Shown here: positions 1 to 5,726 of the stretch, piece after piece
Layout: each line of letters opens with the position of its first letter
Numbering within the stretch: the first letter of the stretch is position 1
Assembly: GCA_947372365.1 (NCBI GenBank)
Contig: CANBTK010000077.1
Coordinates: 1 to 7,636, forward strand
Length of the DNA stretch: 7,636 nt
DNA from: Flavipsychrobacter stenotrophus
Lineage (GTDB): Bacteria > Bacteroidota > Bacteroidia > Chitinophagales > Chitinophagaceae
Reading direction: 5' to 3'
The notes under the pieces: generated by a model
Seen by the model: only the letters and a program-made list of their open reading frames with translations
Told to the model about the DNA's origin: nothing
Databases searched by the model: none
Made by a program: the position numbers and the translations under genes

Positions 1-2
1 CC

Positions 3-35
3 CCACCACCGCCCGATGATGGCGGGGGCCAGTAA
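3..35 (+). CDS. possible 3' end of an upstream gene (partial)
   Basis: One frame reads a short Pro/Asp/Gly-rich tail (PPPPDDGGGQ) into a TAA stop at 33-35. A strong hairpin terminator begins about 30 nt further on, so some plus-strand transcript probably ends here and this frame is the best candidate for its last codons. Only ten codons are visible. No function can be assigned, and the frame choice is inference. Confidence 0.22.
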   Translation, partial: PPPPDDGGGQ

Positions 36-64
36 GCCGTACTTCATTAATAAAGCAAAAGTTA

Positions 65-102
65 AATCCCGCCCCGGCCCAGCAGCCGGGGCGGGATTCT
101 TT
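65..102 (+). terminator. Rho-independent terminator of an upstream gene
   Basis: An 11-bp perfect GC-rich stem (68-78 with 85-95) closes a 6-nt loop, extended by AAT/ATT pairs at its base and followed by ATTCTTT. The T-tract is short but the stem is very strong. It lies upstream of the lipoprotein gene, so it should end transcription coming from the left edge. It also argues against starting the next coding region at ATG 16, which would run through the terminator. Confidence 0.75.
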
Positions 103-159
103 AAACTAATTGAGATACCTTTAGTCCCAAAGCCACAATTATTCCGTTATAGCATACCT

Positions 160-1089
160 ATGCCAGCACCTTCCTTTTTACTGAAAGCAGTTTTCTCCGC
201 TACCCTTGCTTCAATAACTTTTACGAGCTGCAACACACCCAAGCAAACCCGCGCAAAGCACCTGCCGGGCGTATGGCAGGCACAGCCTATAACAGTTGAT
301 GGCTATAATAACGACTGGCCTTCGCCCTACCCCGACTATGACGAAAAAGCCATGCTGGGCTATGCGGTATCTAACGACAAAGAAAACCTATACATAACTA
401 TTGAGACTGGCGACCCGGCCACACAGCTAAAAATACTGCATACGGGCATAACGCTCTGGATAGATAAAACCGGCGGCAGGGAAGCCACAACAGCTATTAA
501 CTTCCCCCTGCCCGATGCCTACAAAAGCCAGAAAAATGGCGATGGCAGTAAAACCCAACTGGAAGAATGGGAAGAAGCACAGCGCAACAGGCCCGAGCAC
601 AAACGTTTTGAGCTGGAGGACAGGGTAAGGAAGGCGCTGCCGTCGGCCAACGAATTTTCGTTGCAGGGCTTTAAGGGCTGCAACCACCAGTTCAGCCTGC
701 TGGAAACAGATACCTGCGGCATCGTTACCCGCCTGGCGCTAGACTCCACAAAGGAGCTGGTTTTGGAAGCGGTTATACCCTTGCGCTCGTTCTACTACAA
801 ACCGATTTTAACACGAGCCGACAGAGGTAAGCCCCTTACTATTTGCATAGAAACTGAAGCCATGAAAAGGCCGGCTGGTAAAGCCAGTAGCGGCAGGGCA
901 CGCACCAGCGGCGGCATAAGGCCCAGCATTGGCGTGGGTAGCCTACGCATGGGCGGCATGGGCGTGGGCATGGGCAATGGCGGCAGCACTGCCCGCAACC
1001 CGGCACTGGAAGCAGCTATAACTATGGAGGAGCCACTTTACAGAAGCACCAAAACAATAAAACGGTTTGGTTTAGCCTGGCAGGACTAA
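160..1089 (+). CDS. putative lipoprotein with CBM9/DOMON-like N-terminal domain
   Basis: This is a 309-residue protein of unknown function. The open frame extends back to 16, but ATG 160 is preferred because it follows the terminator at 65-102 and gives a signal peptide: Lys9, a hydrophobic run 10-21, and a lipobox-like FTSC with Cys24 as the lipidation site. That predicts export and membrane anchoring. Residues 37-118 contain 'ITVDGYNNDWP', 'YAVSNDKENLYI' and 'GITLWID', a pattern seen in CBM9-like/DOMON-like beta-sandwich domains of Bacteroidota proteins. The match is by eye and only suggestive. Residues 130-160 are charged and probably helical. Residues 251-275 are rich in Gly and Met (GVGSLRMGGMGVGMGNGG). 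No catalytic motif is visible. A weak promoter-like TACCTTTA lies at 116-123. The gene appears to stand alone, 221 nt before queA. Confidence 0.7.
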   Translation: MPAPSFLLKAVFSATLASITFTSCNTPKQTRAKHLPGVWQAQPITVDGYNNDWPSPYPDYDEKAMLGYAVSNDKENLYITIETGDPATQLKILHTGITLWIDKTGGREATTAINFPLPDAYKSQKNGDGSKTQLEEWEEAQRNRPEHKRFELEDRVRKALPSANEFSLQGFKGCNHQFSLLETDTCGIVTRLALDSTKELVLEAVIPLRSFYYKPILTRADRGKPLTICIETEAMKRPAGKASSGRARTSGGIRPSIGVGSLRMGGMGVGMGNGGSTARNPALEAAITMEEPLYRSTKTIKRFGLAWQD

Positions 1090-1106
1090 GAGTTTTCCAC
1101 AAGTGA

Positions 1107-1135
1107 ATGGCATGCCCCTCAAGGAGTTATGCCAT
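1107..1135 (+). other. hairpin after the lipoprotein gene, possible weak terminator
   Basis: ATGGCAT (1107-1113) pairs perfectly with ATGCCAT (1129-1135). The 15-nt loop itself contains CTC/GAG complementarity. It starts 17 nt after the lipoprotein stop codon, which suits a 3' end, but no T-tract follows. A role in termination or mRNA stability is uncertain. Confidence 0.3.
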
Positions 1136-1249
1136 AAAAGCCGGAGCAAGGAAATTGCAAGGTACCTGCTTTCAAAACTGCTCACTACCGCACAAATAGA
1201 AACAATAAAATATATAACAAATGTTAAAATAAATGCAGGATTTTGGAAT

Positions 1250-1283
1250 TTCGGTATAATTAAGTAATTTTTGCGTAACTTCG
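1250..1283 (+). promoter_or_regulatory. putative Bacteroidota-type promoter of queA
   Basis: TAACTTCG at 1276-1283 matches the Bacteroidota -7 box TAnnTTTG with one change, and continues as CACAC like the promoter before the TPR gene. The best -33 candidate is TTCG at 1250-1253, 22 nt away, which is weak. A start site near 1290 would leave a leader of about 20 nt before the queA ATG. Confidence 0.5.
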
Positions 1284-1310
1284 CACACTTTTAAAACAGT
1301 TTTCTTTCCT

Positions 1311-2360
1311 ATGAAGTTGTCGCAATTTAAATTCGAACTACCATTAAATCTCATAGCACAACACCCAGCAAAAAAACGTGAAGAAAGCCGCCTTATGGTG
1401 GTTTACAAAGATACCGGAAAAATAGAGCACAAGTTATTTAAAGATATCCTCGGTTTCTTTCACGATAAAGATGTGATGGTGGTCAATAACACTAAGGTTT
1501 TCCCTGCACGCCTTTATGGCCGCAAGGAAAAAACAGGTGCCAAAATAGAGGTTTTCCTGCTTCGTGAACTTAACAAGCCAAACCACCTTTGGGACGTAAT
1601 TGTAGACCCTGCACGTAAAATACGCGTTGGTAATAAACTATACTTTGGCGATAACGACGAACTGGTAGCAGAAGTAATAGACAATACTACTTCTCGCGGC
1701 CGTACTATCCGTTTCCTTTTTGATGGCAACGAACAGGAATTCCGCAACATACTGGATATTCTGGGCGAAACACCACTGCCTAAGTACATTAAGCGCAAGC
1801 CTGAAGAAGAAGATAAAGAACGCTACCAGACAGTTTACGCAAAATACGAAGGCGCAGTTGCCGCACCAACCGCAGGCATGCACTTTAGCCGCGAACTGAT
1901 TAAAAGGCTGGAAATTGTAGGCGTTAAGTTTGCCGAAGCTACCTTACACACTGGCCTGGGTACTTTCCGCCCAATAGAAGTAGAAGACCTGTCAAAGCAC
2001 AAAATGGATGCTGAATACTTTAAGGTAGATGAATATGCTGCCAACATAGTAAACCGCGCCAAAGTAGAAAAAAGGCATGTTTGCTCTATTGGTACTACCA
2101 CCATGCGCGCACTGGAAAGCTCTGTAACTGCACAGGGCTTGCTGAAACCCGAAGAAGGCTGGACTAACTTATTCATTCACCCTCCTTACGAATTCTCTAT
2201 TGCTGATTCCCTCATCACCAACTTCCACCTGCCAAAAACAAGCCTGATGATTATGGCCTGCGCTTTCGCCGGTTTCGACCTGATGATGCACACTTACGAG
2301 ACAGCAATTAAAGAAAAGTACCGCTTCTTCAGTTATGGCGATGCAATGCTGATTATCTAG
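1311..2360 (+). CDS. queA: S-adenosylmethionine:tRNA ribosyltransferase-isomerase
   Basis: QueA transfers and isomerises the ribosyl group of S-adenosylmethionine onto preQ1 at wobble position 34 of tRNAs for Asp, Asn, His and Tyr, giving epoxyqueuosine, the penultimate step of queuosine synthesis in the cytoplasm. The protein has 349 residues, close to the family's usual 340-360. Signature stretches are present and intact: '[14 protein letters not shown]' at 57-70, '[13 protein letters not shown]' at 180-192, 'TLHTGLGTF' at 211-219, '[10 protein letters not shown]' at 261-270, '[20 protein letters not shown]' at 302-321, and a C-terminal '[12 protein letters not shown]'. The ATG at 1311 gives the family-typical start ([11 protein letters not shown]). 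There is no Shine-Dalgarno sequence, as is usual in this phylum. The gene has its own promoter and terminator, so it is probably monocistronic. Other queuosine genes are not in the window. Confidence 0.97.
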   Translation: MKLSQFKFELPLNLIAQHPAKKREESRLMVVYKDTGKIEHKLFKDILGFFHDKDVMVVNNTKVFPARLYGRKEKTGAKIEVFLLRELNKPNHLWDVIVDPARKIRVGNKLYFGDNDELVAEVIDNTTSRGRTIRFLFDGNEQEFRNILDILGETPLPKYIKRKPEEEDKERYQTVYAKYEGAVAAPTAGMHFSRELIKRLEIVGVKFAEATLHTGLGTFRPIEVEDLSKHKMDAEYFKVDEYAANIVNRAKVEKRHVCSIGTTTMRALESSVTAQGLLKPEEGWTNLFIHPPYEFSIADSLITNFHLPKTSLMIMACAFAGFDLMMHTYETAIKEKYRFFSYGDAMLII

Positions 2361-2384
2361 TTTTTAACTTGATTATTATATTAT

Positions 2385-2411
2385 AAAGGGCACCGTTGGT
2401 GCCCTTTTTTT
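2385..2411 (+). terminator. Rho-independent terminator of queA
   Basis: AAAGGGCACC (2385-2394) pairs with GGTGCCCTTT (2398-2407) around a GTT loop, and the T-run extends to 2411. It lies 24 nt after the queA stop codon and is a textbook intrinsic terminator. Confidence 0.92.
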
Positions 2412-2557
2412 GTGGGTGTAGGTGGAGCTGGCAATTGGCAGGGCTTTTCCTTTTTACAAAGCACCCGTTTAGCCCAATGTCATTTAGTTAAGGATTTGCG
2501 TAAAAGTTATGATGCTGAAGACATCACATAATTATAGCCCAAGGGATATTTTCAGGC

Positions 2558-2670
2558 CGATGCCGAAGGCATCGAATGTAAAAATCCTATTTTGTGACAA
2601 CATGCGAGGCCTACGGCATCGGTGACATTTATTAATCCTTATTTATAAACATACGATCCCTACGGGATCG
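2558..2670. repeat. three phased 17-bp hairpins (REP-like direct repeat)
   Basis: Three 7-3-7 palindromes follow each other: CGATGCC-GAA-GGCATCG at 2558-2574, CGAGGCC-TAC-GGCATCG at 2605-2621 (one internal mismatch), and CGATCCC-TAC-GGGATCG at 2654-2670. Their starts are 47 and 49 bp apart. The spacers are related to each other: both contain AATCCT followed by ATTT and end in AACAT-G/A before the next hairpin, and units 2 and 3 share GGTG after the hairpin. This is a diverged tandem unit of about 48 bp. From memory, similar hairpin strings are scattered through Bacteroidota intergenic regions. No transposase is present in the window. Confidence 0.75.
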
Positions 2671-2744
2671 GTGCTTAACTAATCGGCATTGCCGTTTAGC
2701 CCGCGACTGCACAATTTTGGTAGGTTAATGCCACCTACTGCAAT

Positions 2745-2896
2745 GCGCCATGGGCGCTATCTGTTTGTAGTCATATGGCGCAAAAGAAGCCCATGCCAGG
2801 TACGGGCTATCCTTAAGCCGCAAAAGTGGATAGACCATAACGGGCATTGCCCACAAGCTTCAAGGATTTACTACAAACAGGCAGCCCCACCGGGGC
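2745..2896. repeat. inverted pair of hairpin-plus-tail units (BIME-like element)
   Basis: The left unit is GCGCC-ATG-GGCGC (2745-2757), a 3-nt spacer, then CTGTTTGTAG (2761-2770). The right unit is its mirror: CTACAAACAG (2871-2880), a 3-nt spacer, then GCCCC-ACC-GGGGC (2884-2896). The two 10-bp tails are perfect reverse complements, and both hairpins have 5-bp stems with 3-nt loops. The hairpin stems differ in sequence but keep their pairing. The 100 bp between the tails contains further complementary pieces, CTATCC (2808-2813) with GGATAG (2828-2833). The layout resembles paired REP units in inverted orientation. Confidence 0.7.
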
Positions 2897-3053
2897 AAAC
2901 CACATACTGGAAAACGCCTTATTTAACCACTTACCACCCATATACCGTTAAATACACCAACAACAACGCCCCCATTACCCACCAGCTCTCCACAAGCTTT
3001 CCCGAAGTGTGCCACGGGCTGAGGTTGGCGAGGGGTTTATCGGAAAGTTTTTA

Positions 3054-3061
3054 TAATTTCG
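3054..3061 (+). promoter_or_regulatory. putative -7 box of the pdhA promoter
   Basis: TAATTTCG followed by CACAA matches the Bacteroidota -7 consensus TAnnTTTG with one change, and resembles the boxes before queA and the TPR gene. No good TTTG is found at the usual 19-nt distance; the nearest is TTGG at 3025-3028. Transcription would start near 3068, only about 10 nt before the GTG start codon. Confidence 0.45.
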
Positions 3062-3077
3062 CACAAATTCAAAACTA

Positions 3078-4070
3078 GTGCAAACAACTTTTGGTAAAGA
3101 AACATACCTCTACTGGTATGAATTAATGCTGCTGCTCCGCCGCTTTGAAGAAAAGACAGGGCAGTTGTATGGCATGCAGAAAATACGTGGCTTTTGCCAT
3201 CTATATATAGGCCAGGAAGCCCTTGCAGCAGGCATTATGTCTGCTACGCGCCCTGACGATAATATGATTACCGCTTACCGCGACCACGGGCTTGCAATAG
3301 CTAAGGGCATCAGCGCCAACGCCTGCATGGCCGAGCTTTATGGCAAGGCTACAGGCTGCACCAAGGGCAAGGGCGGCAGTATGCACTTCTTTTCGAAAGA
3401 GCACCGCTTTTTTGGTGGCCATGGCATAGTAGGCGCGCAAATAGGCCTTGGGGCTGGCATTGCGTTTGCCGAGCAGTACCAGGGCAGCGACCGCGCCACT
3501 ATATGTATGTTTGGCGATGGCGCTGCAAGGCAGGGCATGCTGCATGAAACGTTTAATATGGCTGTGTTGTGGCAGTTGCCGGTTGTTTTCATTTGCGAAA
3601 ACAACTATTACGCAATGGGCACATCAATAGAGCGTACTTCTAAGGCTCAGGATATCTACCCGCTGGCTGATGCCTATAATATGCCTGCCGATAGCGTGGA
3701 CGGCATGAGCTGCGAAGAAGTGCACAAGGCTATAGAGCGTGCTGTGCGCCGCGCCCGCGAAGGTGGTGGCCCAACGTTCCTTGAAATAAAGACTTACCGC
3801 TACCGTGGCCACTCTATGAGCGACCCGGCAAAGTACCGCAGCAAGGAAGAGCTGGAAGAGTATAAGGAAAAAGACCCTATTAACCAGGTGCTGAACACCA
3901 TTATGGCTAATAGCTGGGCTACGCAGGAAGAAATAGATGCGATAAACGAAAAAGTAAAAGCTGAGGTAGAAGCATCGGTACAGTTTGCCGAAGAAAGCCC
4001 CTACCCTGACGACAGTGAATTGTACAAAGACGTTTACGTAGATGAAAACTACCCTTTTATAACAGACTAA
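3078..4070 (+). CDS. pdhA: pyruvate dehydrogenase E1 component, alpha subunit
   Basis: E1-alpha of the pyruvate dehydrogenase complex binds thiamine diphosphate and, with E1-beta, decarboxylates pyruvate and acetylates the lipoyl domain of E2 in the cytoplasm. The protein has 330 residues, the common bacterial length for this subunit. Visible motifs are 'LYIGQEA' at 42-48, 'YRDHG' at 67-71, 'GKGGSMH' at 97-103, the thiamine-diphosphate/Mg motif from GDG at 146-148 to NN at 175-176, and the phosphorylation-loop-like 'YRYRGHSMSDP' at 240-250. The start is GTG at 3078; it keeps the family-typical 'KETYLYWYELMLLLRRFEEK', which the next ATG (3126) would cut off. The E1-beta gene is not adjacent. 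An acetoin dehydrogenase E1-alpha is the main alternative but fits the sequence less well. Confidence 0.95.
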   Translation: MQTTFGKETYLYWYELMLLLRRFEEKTGQLYGMQKIRGFCHLYIGQEALAAGIMSATRPDDNMITAYRDHGLAIAKGISANACMAELYGKATGCTKGKGGSMHFFSKEHRFFGGHGIVGAQIGLGAGIAFAEQYQGSDRATICMFGDGAARQGMLHETFNMAVLWQLPVVFICENNYYAMGTSIERTSKAQDIYPLADAYNMPADSVDGMSCEEVHKAIERAVRRAREGGGPTFLEIKTYRYRGHSMSDPAKYRSKEELEEYKEKDPINQVLNTIMANSWATQEEIDAINEKVKAEVEASVQFAEESPYPDDSELYKDVYVDENYPFITD

Positions 4071-4132
4071 CCTTTGCCACAACCCGCCAGATAGCCTCCT
4101 AAATGCCTGTTTTTAAAGCATTTAATAGATAT

Positions 4133-4163
4133 TTTGGGTAAATGGTAAATAGAATTATCTTTG
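4133..4163 (+). promoter_or_regulatory. consensus Bacteroidota promoter of the TPR gene
   Basis: TTTG at 4133-4136 is followed after exactly 19 nt by TATCTTTG at 4156-4163, a full match to the -33/-7 consensus of the Bacteroidota primary sigma factor. Transcription should start near 4169, giving a leader of about 50 nt. It lies 62 nt after pdhA, so the TPR gene is probably transcribed independently. Confidence 0.8.
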
Positions 4164-4170
4164 CACACTT

Positions 4171-4188
4171 TCGCAACTATCGCAACTA
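4171..4188 (+). repeat. 9-bp tandem repeat in the 5' leader
   Basis: TCGCAACTA occurs twice back to back (4171-4179 and 4180-4188), directly at the predicted transcription start of the TPR gene. It could be an operator half-site pair or a chance slippage duplication. Only two copies are present. Confidence 0.5.
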
Positions 4189-4219
4189 ACATTTTAAACA
4201 AGGATTTTTAAAATAAAAC

Positions 4220-4915
4220 ATGGCAAATTCAGCAAGAACCCAACCAGGCGTAGAGAGGCCAGCAGCACCGGAAATAGAAATAGACCCGCTCGAACAAGTG
4301 ACGGATATATACCAGAAGTACCAGAAGCCACTTTCTACTGTGCTTACAGTAGTAATAGTAGCTGTAGTAGGTTATTTTGGCTATACAAAGTGGTATAAAG
4401 GCCCTAATGAAGAGAAAGCAAATGCTGCACTGGCTATGCCACAGCTTTATTTCCAGGCTGACTCTATGAACCTTGCCCTTAACGGCGATGGCAAAAACCT
4501 TGGCTTTGCAAAGATTGAAAAGAAATACAGCGGCACTGCTGCGGCTAACCTGGCACACTACTATGCTGGCGTAGCTTATATGAAAACCGGCGATTTCAAA
4601 AACGCTATCAAATCATTAGGCGATTTTGACGGCAAGGGCACTATACTGGCTTACCAGGCATATGGCGCACTGGGCCAGGCTTATATGGAAGATGGCAACA
4701 AAGCAAAGGCTATTGAGTTTTTTAAGAAAGCTACCGACGGCAAAGATGACCTGATTACCCCTTTGTACCTGTACCATCTGGGCCTTGCTTACGAAGCAAA
4801 TAACAACATGAATGAGGCGAAAGAAACTTTCAAGCGCATCCGCGATGAATACCCACGCAGCATACATGCCCGCGATATGGATAAGGAATTAGCCAAATTA
4901 GGCCAGTTAGATTAA
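4220..4915 (+). CDS. membrane-anchored tetratricopeptide repeat protein (YfgM-like)
   Basis: This 231-residue protein has a short charged cytoplasmic N-terminus (1-37), one transmembrane helix at about 38-56 (LSTVLTVVIVAVVGYFGY), and a soluble domain of TPR-like helical hairpins. Three are easily seen: about 108-134 ('LAHYYAGVAYMKTGDFKNAI'), 142-172 ('YGALGQAYMEDGNKAKAIEF') and 180-212 ('YHLGLAYEANNNMNEAKETF'). The layout resembles the YfgM/TPR_21 family, whose E. coli member is an inner-membrane protein contacting the Sec translocon and periplasmic chaperones. A role as a periplasmic protein-interaction scaffold is inference from that family. ATG 4220 gives a full-length protein and follows an A-rich leader without a Shine-Dalgarno sequence. 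The gene has its own promoter and terminator. Confidence 0.88.
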   Translation: MANSARTQPGVERPAAPEIEIDPLEQVTDIYQKYQKPLSTVLTVVIVAVVGYFGYTKWYKGPNEEKANAALAMPQLYFQADSMNLALNGDGKNLGFAKIEKKYSGTAAANLAHYYAGVAYMKTGDFKNAIKSLGDFDGKGTILAYQAYGALGQAYMEDGNKAKAIEFFKKATDGKDDLITPLYLYHLGLAYEANNNMNEAKETFKRIRDEYPRSIHARDMDKELAKLGQLD

Positions 4916-4943
4916 TCAGTTTACCTGTTTATATTATTTTCGA

Positions 4944-4977
4944 TAAGGGTTCTGGCAACAGAACCCTTATTTTTTTT
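4944..4977 (+). terminator. Rho-independent terminator of the TPR gene
   Basis: TAAGGGTTCT (4944-4953) pairs with AGAACCCTTA (4960-4969) around a GGCAAC loop, followed by eight T residues (4970-4977). It begins 28 nt after the TPR stop codon and is a strong intrinsic terminator. Confidence 0.95.
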
Positions 4978-4978
4978 A

Positions 4979-5270
4979 GTGATGGGCTTCGGGCGCAAAT
5001 ACTGAATTTAGGGCTCTAGCGGAAATAGTGGGCAACCATATAAAATGCTTCTTTTCAAGCCGACTTATACCGAATATATATACACCTGCATATATTTCAT
5101 TGCCTTTGCGCCTTCTTTGCGAACACTTTGCACCCTCTGCGTGAAACCATCATGCCGGATTCATTAATTGCTTGCCCTTCCGCATCATAACGTTTACATC
5201 GCCCGTTAGCTTAATGCTGTTGGACTTCAGCACCCCTCAGAAGTTTACCGCCAAGCCCTATCAAAGGCCT
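4979..5270. other. non-coding region between converging transcription units
   Basis: This stretch lies between the plus-strand terminator of the TPR gene and the minus-strand terminator of the sulfur operon. No credible gene is visible; a 63-codon plus-strand frame (5172-5363) runs into the antiparallel terminator and into the transporter gene and is rejected. It contains a CTTTGCG tandem repeat (5104-5141) and an AT-rich stem, AATATAT (5073-5079) with ATATATT (5090-5096). Confidence 0.65.
5104..5141. repeat. degenerate CTTTGCG tandem repeat
   Basis: CTTTGCG occurs at 5104 and 5115, CTTTGCA at 5126 and CTCTGCG at 5135, so four related heptamers follow each other at 11, 11 and 9 bp. On the other strand this reads as a string of CGCAAAG units. 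From memory, similar CGCAAAG strings occur as dispersed intergenic repeats in many bacterial genomes. The function is unknown. Confidence 0.6.
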
Positions 5271-5271
5271 C

Positions 5272-5307
5272 TAAATAAAAACTGGCCGAAGGTATTACCC
5301 CAGCCAG
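5272..5307 (-). terminator. Rho-independent terminator of the minus-strand operon
   Basis: Read on the minus strand, CTGGC (5307-5303) pairs with GCCAG (5286-5282). Several further G-C and G-T pairs lie inside, and TTTTTATTT follows (5281 downwards). The stem begins about 40 nt after the TauE/SafE stop codon, so it probably ends the whole operon. Confidence 0.75.
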
Positions 5308-5348
5308 CTAACCTGAAAGCATGCGCTTCCTGTTATAACTCACAAATA

Positions 5349-5720
5349 CTACCCTTTCATTAAAAACATTTTAGCTGCAATAAAACACAACAACACCGCA
5401 AACCCCTTCCTTATTGCCTGCTCTGGCACAGAAAGTGCCAGTTTTGAACCAAAGTAGCCCCCTATCATAAATGCTATAGCTATGATTACCGCGTATTTTA
5501 CATTAACATAGCCGCCTTTGTAATAGCTGTAAGCAGCCATTATACCGATGGGCGGCAGCATAATGGCAATGCTTGTGCCCTGGGCTGTACGCTGGTCCAT
5601 AGCCAGGAACATAACCATGGCAGGAATCATTATCACGCCCCCGCCCAGCCCTATAACACCACCCAGTATCCCGGAAACCAAACCTATTGCTACGAGTATT
5701 AAAAAAGTGCTTGCGTTCAT
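5349..5720 (-). CDS. TauE/SafE family membrane transporter, half-length
   Basis: This 123-residue, almost wholly hydrophobic protein has four to five membrane helices (about 5-22, 24-40, 45-66, 73-91 and 103-121). The glycine-rich 'GVIGLGGGVIMIP' (21-33), 'QGTSIAIMLPPIG' (47-59) and 'GGYFGSKLA' (87-95) match the repeat unit of the TauE/SafE (sulfite exporter/permease) family. Full-length members have about 250 residues with two such repeats; this protein carries one, so it may work as a dimer or with a second half-gene elsewhere. Proposed cargo in the family includes sulfite, sulfoacetate and other sulfur compounds; the cargo here is inferred only from its rhodanese and thioredoxin neighbours. 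It is the last gene of the operon, starting 6 nt after the rhodanese-thioredoxin stop codon. Confidence 0.88.
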   Translation of the reverse strand: MNASTFLILVAIGLVSGILGGVIGLGGGVIMIPAMVMFLAMDQRTAQGTSIAIMLPPIGIMAAYSYYKGGYVNVKYAVIIAIAFMIGGYFGSKLALSVPEQAIRKGFAVLLCFIAAKMFLMKG

Positions 5721-5726
5721 GTTTGC

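Larger units (their letters stand above)
2413..3053. other. long non-coding region between queA and pdhA, rich in small hairpins
   Basis: About 640 bp without a credible gene. A 129-codon open frame crosses its right half (from 2689), but it runs through the hairpin repeats, reaches just past the pdhA start, and has a composition unlike any protein family I recognise, so I do not call it. Stretch 2413-2540 shows nothing clear. Stretch 2540-2900 holds seven hairpins with 3-nt loops (listed as two repeat features, plus CGGC-ATT-GCCG at 2684-2694 and GGGC-ATT-GCCC at 2842-2852). A 6-bp stem also occurs at 2720-2738 (GTAGGT/ACCTAC). Stretch 2900-3020 is unremarkable. Confidence 0.7.

Noticed and set aside
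16..159. N-terminal extension of the lipoprotein gene from ATG 16
   Set aside because: It would be translated through a strong terminator hairpin and would bury the signal peptide; the start at 160 gives a proper lipoprotein signal.
2558..2670. Possible small CRISPR array
   Set aside because: The repeated part is a 17-bp hairpin that differs in each copy and the spacers are related to each other, which is the reverse of a CRISPR array; no cas genes are present.
2689..3078. 129-codon plus-strand open frame between queA and pdhA
   Set aside because: It runs through the hairpin repeats and the pdhA promoter, touches the pdhA start, and its translation is low-information (many His, Tyr, Thr, Pro) with no recognisable family.
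3201..4082. Long minus-strand open frames antisense to pdhA
   Set aside because: They are codon shadows of the clearly assigned pdhA gene; the translations show no family features.
4100..4124. TAAATGC/GCATTTA hairpin after pdhA as a terminator
   Set aside because: The 7-bp AT-rich stem has an 11-nt loop and no following T-tract, so it is too weak to call.
5172..5363. 63-codon plus-strand open frame
   Set aside because: It overlaps the minus-strand terminator and the end of the TauE/SafE gene, with no recognisable motif.
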